Below, piece by piece: positions 7,828-16,631 of a DNA stretch of 64,000 bases. The notes beneath the pieces are model-generated. The model searched no databases, had not been told where the DNA came from, and saw only the letters and a program-made list of their open reading frames with translations. The DNA lies in assembly GCA_963718315.1 (NCBI GenBank), contig CAVQZC010000012.1, positions 248,001 to 312,000 on the forward strand, written 5' to 3'. Made by a program: the position numbers and the translations under genes. Within the stretch, counting starts at the first letter, position 1, and the number at the start of each line of letters is the position of its first letter. This DNA comes from CAVQZC01 sp963718315. GTDB taxonomy: Bacteria; Actinomycetota; Thermoleophilia; Gaiellales; JAICJC01.

Positions 7828-8823
7828 TTACTCGTCGTCACCGGCCGACGGCCCAGCGGCCGCCGCCTCGCGCTGCTGCTTCTCCTGCTCGGCGATCAGC
7901 TTGTTCAGCCGCTTGACCTCGTCCAGCTTCTTCGCCTTGTGCGGCTTCAGCGGGTTCGGCACCTTGCCGGCCTTGGCCATCTTCAGGGCGAAGGGGATCT
8001 CCTTGATCGCCCCGATCGGGCCGATCGTCTCGGGCACCAGCTGGGTCTCCAGCAGGTAGCCGGACTGATAGGTCGACTTGACGAACACCTTGGCGTGGCG
8101 CGCGCCCTTGTCGGACAGCATCCCGGCGTCGTAGATCTTCGCCCCAACCTTTGCGATCGCGTCCCGCGGATCGACGCCCTTGGGGCATCGCTCCTGGCAG
8201 AAGTAGCAGCGGGTGCAGTCCCAGACGCCGTGCGCGCCGTTATAGAGCTCGAGCCGCTCCTTGCCGCCGCGATCGCGGACGTCGTAGACGAACCGCGCCG
8301 CCTTGGCGAGCGCCGCCGGGCCCAGGAAGTCGGGATCGGCCTGCATCGAGTTGCACTCCGAGACGCAGCAGCCGCACTGGATGCAGAGCGCCTCCTTCAT
8401 GATGCGGTCGAGCTCCTCCTGCTGGACGCGCCACTCCTTGACCGGCACCTCGGCGTCGCCGTCGTCCAGATAGGGCTTGATCGCGCGGAACTTCTCCCAG
8501 AAGGGCGCCATGTCGACGACCAGGTCCTTGACCACCGGCAGGTTGCCCATCGGCGAGATGACAGGGATCTCCCCGCTCTCGGCGTACGGCGCCATCGGCG
8601 CCTTGCAGGCGAGGACGGCGGCGCCGTCCATGCGCATGCCGCACGACCCGCAGACGGCCATCCGGCACGACTTGCGGTAGGTCAGCGAGCCGTCGACGTC
8701 GTCCTTGATCACGTCCAGCACGTCGAGCAGGGTCGCCGTCTCCGGCGCGTCGACCGTGAACCGCTCGATGTGCGAGTCCTCGGTCTCGGGGTTGTAGCGC
8801 TCGATCTTGATCGTGAATTCCAC
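7828..8823 (-). CDS. sdhB: succinate dehydrogenase/fumarate reductase iron-sulfur subunit
   Basis: A 331-residue protein. An N-terminal ferredoxin domain carries the [2Fe-2S] motif CRMAVCGSCG with a fourth Cys in LACKAP. The C-terminal domain has CIQCGCCVSEC and, near residue 210, CTRCYFCQERCPKG. The last is C-x2-C-x2-C-x3-CP. Classical SdhB has C-x5-C-x3-CP here for a [3Fe-4S] centre, so this subunit probably carries a second [4Fe-4S] cluster, as described for class-E enzymes. The final 50 residues are Lys/Glu-rich and probably helical. It lies 7 nt after sdhA and 9 nt before the HdrB-like subunit. Confidence 0.92.
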   Translation of the reverse strand: MEFTIKIERYNPETEDSHIERFTVDAPETATLLDVLDVIKDDVDGSLTYRKSCRMAVCGSCGMRMDGAAVLACKAPMAPYAESGEIPVISPMGNLPVVKDLVVDMAPFWEKFRAIKPYLDDGDAEVPVKEWRVQQEELDRIMKEALCIQCGCCVSECNSMQADPDFLGPAALAKAARFVYDVRDRGGKERLELYNGAHGVWDCTRCYFCQERCPKGVDPRDAIAKVGAKIYDAGMLSDKGARHAKVFVKSTYQSGYLLETQLVPETIGPIGAIKEIPFALKMAKAGKVPNPLKPHKAKKLDEVKRLNKLIAEQEKQQREAAAAGPSAGDDE

Positions 8824-8830
8824 GGGTCTC

Positions 8831-10513
8831 CTAGTAGGTGCGAACGGCCGGCTCGTACTCGGTGATGGTGACGGGCTTGTAGTCGAGCCGCACCTGGCCG
8901 TCGTCGTTGTAGGCGAGGGTGTGGCGCAGCCAGTTCTCGTCGTCGCGCTCGGGGAAGTCGAGGCGGCTGTGGGCGCCGCGGCTCTCTTCCCGGGCGACCG
9001 CGCCGGTGACCAGGCAGTCGGCCATCTCCAGCATGGCGCCCAGCTCGATGGCCTGGACGAGGTCGGAGTTGAACGTGCGGCCCTTGTCCTGAATCACGAT
9101 CCCGCGGTCGTAGCGGCCGCGCAGCTCGGTGACCCCGGCCTTGCACGCGTCGAGCTTCTCGGCGGTGCGGAAGATGCCCGCGTTGTCGTACATCATGTCG
9201 GCCAGCTCCCGCCGGAGCACCGCCGGGCGCTCGCCGGACTCGACGTCCAGCAGGCCCTTGATCCGCCGCTCGGCGACCCGGACTGCGGCGGGCGAGAAGA
9301 CACCGCCCTTGCCGTTCGATCGCACGTCCTGTGCGGCGGCCATGCCCGACCGGCGGCCGAAGACCACCGTCTCGAGCAGCGAGTTGCCACCCAGGCGGTT
9401 GGCGCCGTGCACCGACACGCAGGCCGCCTCGCCGGCGGCGTAGAGCCCGGGCATCGAGGTGCGGCCCCAGAGGTCGGTGTCGACTCCGCCCATGTGGTAG
9501 TGCGCACCCGGCCGCACCGGGATCGGCTCCTCGATCGGGTCGACGCCGGCGTAGTCCATCGCCAGCTCCCGGGAGCCGTGCAGCCGCTCCATGATCCGCT
9601 TCGCGCCCAGGTGCGTGAGGTCGAGCAGGACGCAGCCGTCGACGCCGCGGCCGTTGTCGATCTCGGTCTGCTCGGAGCGCGAGACGACGTCGCGCGAGGC
9701 CAGCTCGCCCGCATTCGGCGCGTAGTCGTACATGAAGCGGTCGCCGTTCCGGTTCCGCAGGTAGCCGCCCTCGCCGCGGGCGCCCTCGGTGATCAGCACC
9801 CCGTTTGACTTCAGCGTGGTCGGGTGGAACTGGATGAACTCCATGTCCTTCAGCGGCACCCCCGCCCGCCAGGCCATCGACATGCCGTCGCCGGTGCAGG
9901 CGTACGCGTTGGTCGTCCCGCGGTAGATGCGGCCGAGGCCGCCGGTTGCCAGGATGACCGCGCCGCCCTCGACGCCCTGGACGCCGCCATGCATCAGATC
10001 CCAGGCAGTCAGGCCGACGCAGCGCTCGCCGTCGGTGACCAGGTCGAGGGCGAACCACTCCTCGTAGACGGTCACGCCGCTCTTCACCAGCTGCTCGTAG
10101 AGCACGTGCAGCAGCACGTGGCCGGTGATGTCAGCGGCGTAGCAGGTGCGCGGCGCACCGCCCGCGCCGAACGGCCGCTGGGCGATCTTGCCGTCCTCCG
10201 TGCGCGAGAACACCGCGCCCATGTGCTCCAGCTCGTAGATGTCGCCCGGGCCGTCGGCGCACATCACCGCGATCGCGTCCTGATCGCCCAGGTAGTCGGA
10301 GCCCTTGACGGTGAAGAAGGTGTGCTGCTCGGGGCTGTCCTCGCCGGCATTGCCAAGCGCGGCGTTGATGCCGCCCTCGGCGGCTCCCGAGTGACTTCGC
10401 GTCGGGTGCAGCTTGGAAACCACGCCCACGTCCGCGCCGTAGCGGGAGGCCTCGATCGCCGCGCGCATCCCGGCCAGGCCCGCACCCACCACAACCACGT
10501 CGTGTCGCACCAT
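8831..10513 (-). CDS. sdhA: succinate dehydrogenase/fumarate reductase flavoprotein
   Basis: The 560-residue catalytic subunit oxidises succinate to fumarate and passes electrons to SdhB. The N-terminal Rossmann motif is VVVGAGLAGMRAA. The residue for covalent FAD attachment is the His in TRSHSGAAEGGINAALGN. The active-site region HGANRLGGNSLLE and the C-terminal arginine region are in place. There is no signal peptide, so the active site faces the cytoplasm. It is preceded by a good ribosome site (GGAGG, 9 nt from ATG 10513) and is the first gene of the sdh operon. It is transcribed away from pckA. Confidence 0.95.
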   Translation of the reverse strand: MVRHDVVVVGAGLAGMRAAIEASRYGADVGVVSKLHPTRSHSGAAEGGINAALGNAGEDSPEQHTFFTVKGSDYLGDQDAIAVMCADGPGDIYELEHMGAVFSRTEDGKIAQRPFGAGGAPRTCYAADITGHVLLHVLYEQLVKSGVTVYEEWFALDLVTDGERCVGLTAWDLMHGGVQGVEGGAVILATGGLGRIYRGTTNAYACTGDGMSMAWRAGVPLKDMEFIQFHPTTLKSNGVLITEGARGEGGYLRNRNGDRFMYDYAPNAGELASRDVVSRSEQTEIDNGRGVDGCVLLDLTHLGAKRIMERLHGSRELAMDYAGVDPIEEPIPVRPGAHYHMGGVDTDLWGRTSMPGLYAAGEAACVSVHGANRLGGNSLLETVVFGRRSGMAAAQDVRSNGKGGVFSPAAVRVAERRIKGLLDVESGERPAVLRRELADMMYDNAGIFRTAEKLDACKAGVTELRGRYDRGIVIQDKGRTFNSDLVQAIELGAMLEMADCLVTGAVAREESRGAHSRLDFPERDDENWLRHTLAYNDDGQVRLDYKPVTITEYEPAVRTY

Positions 10514-10578
10514 CGAATGCCTCCAGGTCAGCGCAAATGGCTCGTCTTGGAGCCTACCAACCCAGGCCGCGGATGGCG

Positions 10579-10606
10579 TTGCTACCCGCAGGAGTTGGGG
10601 TATTCT
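10579..10606 (+). promoter_or_regulatory. pckA promoter
   Basis: TTGCTA (10579-10584), a 16-nt spacer and TATTCT (10601-10606) resemble a housekeeping promoter, 50 nt upstream of the proposed pckA start. The 143-nt space between sdhA and pckA holds this element and the sdhA promoter region. Confidence 0.5.
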
Positions 10607-10656
10607 GGTGTGAGGCGCGGCCCGGCCCGCGCCCGTTCACTTTCCCGGGAGGACCC

Positions 10657-12205
10657 TTGGCGAAGATGGCCTTTGCACTACCCGCCGCGCGGCGGGTGTC
10701 TCGCGACCTGTCCCAGGCAGAGCTGCACGAGCTCGCCCAGGAGATGCCGACCGCCCGGCGCACGTCCTACGGCGCGGTGAACGTGCAGACCGAGGTTCTC
10801 GCGCGCTCCAAGCGCAGCACCTACATCGTGTCCGATGCGCCGGACGACGAGCCCCACCAGGCGATCGACCGCGACGAGTGGGAGCGGATCTCCCGGCTCC
10901 AGGACGCCTACATCGCCGACCACGAGATGCTGGTCATCAACGGCTACATCGGCAGCGAGGCCGAGCACCGGGTGCCGGCGCGGCTGTACATCGAGGCGTC
11001 GAACGCCAACATCGCCGGCATGCAGGACGTGCTGTATTTCCACGACGGCGAGGACGGGGACTTCGAGCCCGAACTGCTGGTCATCTACACGCCCAAGCTG
11101 GCCGTCGAGGGCTACCCGGACGATCGCCTGATCGCGGTCAACCTCGACCTCTACGTCACGCGCGTCTTCAACTCCGACTACTTCGGGGAGTCGAAGAAGG
11201 GCGGCCTGCGGATGTGGAACCACCTGGTCTACGAGCGCGGCGGCCTGCCGCTGCACGCCGGCTGCAAGGTGATCCCCACCGACAACGGCCTCAAGACCGG
11301 CATGATCGTCGGCCTCTCGGGAACCGGCAAGACGACGACCACGTTCACGCGCCAGAACGGCTCGCTCCCGGTGCAGGACGACTTCGTCGCCTGGTGGCCG
11401 GACGGCTCGATCAGCGCAACCGAGGCCGGGTGCTTCGCCAAGACGTACGCCCTCAACCCCAAGGACGAGCCGACCATCTACGGCGCCGTCACGAAGCCGA
11501 ACGCCTACCTCGAGAACGTCAGCCAGAACGACGCCGGCGAGGTCGACTTCTTCGACGAGAGCTACACCAAGAACGGCCGGTCGGTCTTCTCGTTCTCCGA
11601 GATCGAGGCCGCGGACGCCGCGTCCGTCGAGCAGGCCGACTTCCTGCTCGTGCTGAACCGCAACGAGAACGTGATCCCGGCGGTCGCCAAGCTCGAGGGG
11701 CCGCAGGCCGCGGCCTTCTTCATGCTCGGCGAGACGACCGGCACGGCCGCGGGCGGCAAGGACGAGGAGGGCCAGTTCCTGCGGGTGCCGGGCACCAACC
11801 CGTTCTTCCCCATGAACCACGACAAGCAGGGCAACCGCTTCCTGGAGCTGCTCGAGCGCAACCCGATCGACGTCTACATCATGAACACGGGCAGCGTCGG
11901 CGGGAAGGCCGGCGAGGAGGGCAGCAAGAAGGTGCGGATCCCGCACAGCTCTGCCATCGTCAAGGCCATCGCCGAGGGCACGATCCGCTGGGAGACCGAT
12001 CCCGACTTCGGGTACAAGGTCGCGGCCGAGGTGCCGGGCATCGATGCCGCAGGACGCCGACATCCTGCGGCCGCACCTGCGCTACGAGGCGACCGGGCGG
12101 TCGGACGAGTACCGGCAGCGGGTCGAGCGGCTGAAGAAGGAACGCGCCGAGTTCCTGTCTCAGTACCCAAGCTTGTCCGAGGAGATCGTCCGGTCGGTCG
12201 GCTGA
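10657..12205 (+). CDS. pckA: ATP-dependent phosphoenolpyruvate carboxykinase, one-base frameshift near the end
   Basis: About 515 residues. It converts oxaloacetate and ATP to PEP and CO2, the first step of gluconeogenesis from the TCA cycle. Visible motifs are GGLRMWNHLVYERGG, the kinase P-loop GLSGTGKTTTT, the metal site VQDDFVAWW and NPIDVYIMNTGSVGG. All are of the ATP-type enzyme rather than the GTP-type common in actinobacteria. TTG 10657 is favoured as start because GGGAGG lies 5 nt upstream; ATG 10666 is the alternative. One extra base near 12049 shifts the frame. Removing it restores a normal C-terminus (QDADILRPHL to SEEIVRSVG) ending at TGA 12203-12205. Confidence 0.88.
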
Positions 12206-12244
12206 GCGCGCCCTGCGTTCGGTGAGGCGGCCGACGGCGATGCC

Positions 12245-12766
12245 GTGGTGACCATCCGCGAGCCCATCGACGGCGAGCTGGTGTCGTTGACACCGCTCAG
12301 CATCGAGGGGGCAGACGACTGGGTGCGCTGGATGGAAGATCCGGACACCACGCGCTACCTCTACGCGCCGGGAGACGAGCCCAAGCAGCCCTTCACGCTG
12401 TCAGTCGCCCTCGACTGGGGACGGCGGATGCTGGCCGATCCGCGGCGGATGGTGTTTGGGCTCCGCGAGGTGTCGACGGGGCGCGAGATCGGCGACGCCC
12501 GCCTGACCCCGATCGCCGGCCGGCGGGCAAAGTTCTCGATCATGATCGGCGAGCGCGATGCTCGCGGCCGCGGCATGGGCACCGAGGCGACGCGACTGGC
12601 GTGCCGCTACGGGTTCGAGACGATGGGGCTGCGCGAGATCGAGCTCGACGTCCACCCTGGTAACACGCCGGCGATCAAGGCCTACCTGGCAGTCGGGTTC
12701 GAGCACGCGCGGGGAACGACGATGCGCCTGCGCCGCCCAAACGGCGACGGCACCCGGCGCGGGTAG
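12245..12766 (+). CDS. GNAT acetyltransferase, RimJ/RimL type
   Basis: A 173-residue GNAT protein. It begins VTIREPIDGELVSL, the usual opening of the RimJ/RimL group. The acetyl-CoA loop reads ERDARGRGMGTEATRL and is followed by ELDVHPGNTPAIKAYLAVGF. Family members acetylate protein N-termini, amino acids or antibiotics; the substrate here is unknown. It lies 40 nt downstream of pckA on the same strand and starts at one of two adjacent GTG codons (12245 or 12248). Confidence 0.82.
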   Translation: MVTIREPIDGELVSLTPLSIEGADDWVRWMEDPDTTRYLYAPGDEPKQPFTLSVALDWGRRMLADPRRMVFGLREVSTGREIGDARLTPIAGRRAKFSIMIGERDARGRGMGTEATRLACRYGFETMGLREIELDVHPGNTPAIKAYLAVGFEHARGTTMRLRRPNGDGTRRG

Positions 12767-12780
12767 CCAGACTGTAGGCT

Positions 12781-12802
12781 CTCCCCGTCCACGAAAGGGG
12801 AG
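12781..12802 (+). promoter_or_regulatory. hairpin covering the cupin ribosome binding site
   Basis: CTCCCC (12781-12786) can pair with GGGGAG (12797-12802), 10-nt loop. The right arm is the Shine-Dalgarno sequence of the cupin gene (ATG 12805). A TAGGCT box at about 12776 would start the RNA just upstream of or within the left arm. Folding could limit translation; this is inference. Confidence 0.35.
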
Positions 12803-12804
12803 CG

Positions 12805-13194
12805 ATGACGACCGCATCCGGGTCCGGGTGGAAGGCTGCCACCCTGGACGACATCCCGCCGGTGAAACCGGACTGGCCGGCCACCTGGAAGTCGGTGCGC
12901 CACCACCTCGGGATCACGGCGTTCGGTATCAACGCCGTCCGCAAGGACGAAGGCGCGACGCTGATCCCCGAGCATGACGAGGCGCAGTCCGGCCAGCAAG
13001 AGGTGTACATGGTGCTCGACGGCAAGGCCGTCGCCGTGCTGGACGGCGAGCACATCGAGCTGGAGCCCGGCGACCTGGTGGCGATCGAGCCTCAGGTGCG
13101 GCGCAGCGTGCGGGCCGAGGCGTCACCGACCATGCTGCTGGCGATCGGCGGCACGCCCGGACAGGCCTACGAGATCGGGGACTGGGAGAAGTAG
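12805..13194 (+). CDS. cupin-domain protein
   Basis: A 129-residue single-domain cupin. It shows EHDEAQSGQQEVYMVLDGKAVAVLDGEHIELEPGD, the first cupin motif with partial metal ligands, and a second, degenerate motif. Function is not predictable: small cupins include isomerases, dioxygenases and non-enzymatic sensors. The start is fixed by a strong GGGGAG site 3 nt upstream. The gene converges with the DUF4242 gene, with 7 nt between the stop codons. Confidence 0.8.
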   Translation: MTTASGSGWKAATLDDIPPVKPDWPATWKSVRHHLGITAFGINAVRKDEGATLIPEHDEAQSGQQEVYMVLDGKAVAVLDGEHIELEPGDLVAIEPQVRRSVRAEASPTMLLAIGGTPGQAYEIGDWEK

Positions 13195-13201
13195 GGCCGG
13201 A

Positions 13202-13462
13202 CTAGGTGCGCAGCAGGTCGGGCTGGAACTGGTCGACCTCGACGATGGCGTCGGCCGGGATCTCGAGCCGCTTCGCGGCCGCCCGAATCGCGTCAGGCGA
13301 GGGTGCCTCGTACAGGCAGTAGGTGCGGCGCTTGTCGGCGGTCAGGAACGAGAACAGCCAGCGGATTCCCTCATCCGCGTTGACCTCGTCGATCTCGCGG
13401 ACGTCGTCGCCCGACAGATCCAGCTGATCGGCGAACTGGCGCTCGATGATATAGAGAGGCAT
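13202..13462 (-). CDS. DUF4242 protein (SCO4226-like)
   Basis: An 86-residue protein opening MPLYIIERQFAD and containing ADKRRTYCLYEAPSPDAIRAAA, the pattern of DUF4242. One member (SCO4226) is described as a small nickel-binding ferredoxin-like fold; whether this one binds metal is unknown. It is the same strand as, and 13 nt from, the LuxR-type regulator and may share its transcript. Confidence 0.75.
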   Translation of the reverse strand: MPLYIIERQFADQLDLSGDDVREIDEVNADEGIRWLFSFLTADKRRTYCLYEAPSPDAIRAAAKRLEIPADAIVEVDQFQPDLLRT

Positions 13463-13474
13463 GGCAAGAAGACC

Positions 13475-16457
13475 CTACTCTCTTGGGGCAGGCTCGGCCA
13501 GCCCGCGGAGGTGGGCATAGCTGGCAACCTCTGTGCGGTTCGCCGCCCCTGTCTTGCGCAGCACGCTTCGCATGTGGTTGGCGACCGTGTGCTGGCTGAT
13601 GAACAGCTCCTCGCCGATCTCACGGTTGGACATGCCGCGGGCGACCAGGCGGATCACCTCCGCCTCCCGCGGCGACAGGTCGTCGGGAAGGCTCGGCACC
13701 AGCCGCATCGGCCCGCTGATCGCCCGCACCCGGCCGGCGAGCACCGGCATCCCGATCTCGCCTGCCAGCCCACCCGCTTCGGCCAGCAGCTCGTCAGCGT
13801 GGACGCGGGCGCCGGTATCTCCTGTGGCCAGCATGCGGCCGTACTGGTACGCACTGTGCGCCAGATACGTGCGTGCGCCCATCTCCCGGTTCAGCGCCAG
13901 CGCGTCCTCAAAATGCTCCGCCGCCAGCCGGCGATCGCCGATGGTGGCGGCCAGCATTCCCAGGTAGCGATCGGCGGCGCCGTAGCACGCAACCCCGTGG
14001 CCGATCACCAGGTTCCGGCCCCGCATCGGTTCGAGCTCCGCATAGAGCGTCCCGGCCATCGCGGCATCTTCGACCGCCGCGCAGCCGTCGGTGAGATACG
14101 ACAGCGCGGCGCCCCACAGGCCCACCCGCAGCTCGTCGAGCCCACGGTGGCGGAACCCATCTAGCTCCCGCCGTACCTCGTCGAACATCTCGAGCTCCGC
14201 GAGCAGCGCGACCAGGCCAGGCCGCCAGGATGCCCTGGGCACCGTCGTCCCGTGCCATCAACCGGACGGCCGGGGCCAGCTCCGCGAGCCGTCCCTGCTC
14301 CCGGCGGATGCTGAACATCTGCACCCCGTAGATGCCGGACGGATCCCGGCCGGTCAATAGCCTTGCCCACTCGCGCGAGCGCTCGGCGTGCTGCTCGGCG
14401 AGATCGAGCCGGCCCTCCGCAAGCGCGATCGTCGCCGCATAATGCTCCGCGACGTGGAGGATGAACGGCTGCCCTACCTCCTCAGCCAGCGAATGGACCG
14501 CGACCAGCTCCTGGCGTGCCAGTGCGAGCTGCGACATCGTGATCAGCGCAGAGATGCGCCATTCGGCCGACTCGGCCTGTAGTTCCGACTCACCCAGATC
14601 CGCCGCGACGTCACGCGCCTCGACGAGCATCTCGATGACCTCCTCCGTGCGGGCCGATCCCCGGGTCCAGTAGGAGCCCATCAGCACCGAGGCGAGGCCC
14701 AGGCGGTCGTCGAGGCGGCGCGCCATGGCGACGGCTTCCTCGCGATACCGAGCGCTGCGCTCGTGCTCGCCGATGAAGGCGTGGGCGCGCGCCAGTCCTC
14801 CCAGGACCATCACGAGCTGCTCGGAATCGCCTTCGGGCAGCAGCGCCCGGGCCTCCTCGAGCAGCTCGAGCGCGCCCTCGTCGGAGACACCGAGCCGCCA
14901 GCAGCAGCTTTCGAAGCCGATCGCGGCTGCGGCGACCAGCTCTCCGTCGGCCAGCTCACGTCCCACACCGGCGGCGGTGCGGAACGCGTCCAGGGCGGCG
15001 GCGGAGCGGCCGGCCCGGAAGCATGCCTTGCCGAGCTCCGTCGACGCGACGGCGCGCTCGGCCGGATCGTCGATCCCGAGGTCGAGGGCGGTCGCGAAGC
15101 GCTCAGCCGCCTCGTCGAACGCGAGGGCCGTGTCAGCGGCGCGCGCCGCGCGCAGGTTGTAGTCGACTGCGCGGGCGGTCTCCCCGATCGGCGCAGCGCA
15201 GGTGAAGTGGTGGGCGAGGTCGGCCAGCAACCGCGGGGTCATCGGCTGGCCGGCTTCCTCGAGCGCGCGTCCCACCCGCAGGTGCAGCTCCGCCCTGCGT
15301 ACCGCGCCGAGCTGGTCGTAGAGCGTGCGGCGCACAAGTTCGTGCGAGAACCGGAACGACAGCGACCGGCCCGCAAGCTCCTCGATCATCCCGCTGCGCA
15401 CCGCCTCGTGGAGCGCCGTCGTGCGCACGGCGTCGTCGGGCGCCTCGGCGCGGCGCAGGATGTCGTACGAGAACTCGGGACCGACCACCGCCGCGGTCTG
15501 GAGGACGCCGACCGTCTCCGGCGCCAACCGTGCGACCCGCTGTCCAACCACCTCCCGGACGCTCTCGGGTGTGCCGATCGATGCCAGGGGTTGTGTCATG
15601 CGGATGCCGCCGTCGCCGATCTCGACGGCGCCCGTCTCGAGCAGCATCCGCCAGAGCTCGGTGATCAGGAAGGGGTTTCCGGAGGTCAGGTCGGTGAGGT
15701 TTCCGGCCAGGGCGAGCAACTCCACGTCGACCTCGCCACCGACCGACCGGGCAAGGAACTCAGCGACCTCTGCCGGTTCCAGCCCGCCGAGGCGCAGCCT
15801 GACAACTCCCTCCGACCGGCGCAGGTCGGCCAGCGTGTCCGACAGCTCGGCCGGCACGTCAGCCTCGGTGTCGCGGAACGTGGCGACCATGAGCATCCGC
15901 GCATCCGCCGCGTCTCGGGCAAGATGCCGCAGCAGGAGCAGGCTGGCCGTGTCGGCCCAGTGGCCGTCCTCGATCACCAGCAGCACCGGCCGGCGCATGC
16001 TGGTGTTGCGCAGGAGCTCGGCGACGGCCAGGTGGAGCCGGTGCCGCTCCGTATCCTGATCACCGCTGAGCGGGGCCGCGAGCGGACCGGCAACGCTCGC
16101 GAGGTCCGGCAACAGCCGGGTGAGCTCCCCGCCGCCCGGCCCCATGTCCTCACGGAGCTGGTCGGGATCGGTGTCGCGGACGAGCGCCGAGAGCGCCTCG
16201 ACGAACGGCTGGTACGACGTGCGGACGACCGCGTCGCACGCGCCGTACAGCACCGTCGAGTCATCGGCGGCGGCCTCCCGGACGAACTCGCGAACGAGCC
16301 GGCTCTTGCCCGATCCGGGCTCCCCGCCGATCAACGCGACCCGCCTGCCCTCGGCCCGCGCCCGCGGCTGCAACGAGCGCAGGGTCGCGAGCTCCCGCGG
16401 CCGGCCCACAAACGGGAACGACGGGGTCAGGCGGAGCGGTCCGGGAAGCAGCGACAC
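13475..16457 (-). CDS. AAA-ATPase LuxR-family regulator (LAL/MalT-like), one-base frameshift
   Basis: About 993 residues after frame repair. Residues 20-40 introduce an AAA/STAND ATPase: FVGRPRELATLRSL, Walker A GGEPGSGKSRLV and Walker B VLLVIEDGHWAD. A long alpha-solenoid of TPR-like repeats follows (about 400-900). The C-terminus is a LuxR helix-turn-helix, LSPREAEVIRLVARGMSNREIGEELFISQHTVANHMRSVL shortened here to its key residues. Such proteins are ATP- and ligand-gated activators. A one-base insertion near 14235 splits the gene, so the last 255 residues lie in another frame. The gene is divergent from the FAD oxidoreductase, its most likely target. Confidence 0.82.
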
Positions 16458-16543
16458 GGCGGGCGGATCTCCCTGAAGATCGGGCTCGATGGTCAGACCT
16501 GACTATTCGCCCGCAGAGATTACTCCGCCCCACGGGAAGAAAA

Positions 16544-16570
16544 GTGGGTCAGATCGCGTCATGCGACCCA
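16544..16570. promoter_or_regulatory. inverted repeat in the LuxR/oxidoreductase intergenic region
   Basis: The 174-nt divergent space between the regulator (start 16457) and the oxidoreductase (start 16632) contains TGGGTC and GACCCA, separated by about 14 nt. It could be an operator for the AAA-LuxR regulator. It is short and may be chance. Confidence 0.25.
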
Positions 16571-16631
16571 ACGACCGGCCACATACCGTGGTTCGCGATC
16601 GGTTGCACCAACGAGAGTGGAAGGGGATCAC

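Noticed and set aside
6922..8865. 647-residue plus-strand frame opposite sdhB and the HdrB-like gene
   Set aside because: Repetitive LDR/LLLL shadow composition; the minus strand encodes intact cysteine-cluster proteins.
13475..14242. A separate short LuxR regulator gene
   Set aside because: It begins in the middle of a TPR-like region and continues the upstream ATPase protein exactly; one gene with a one-base shift fits better.
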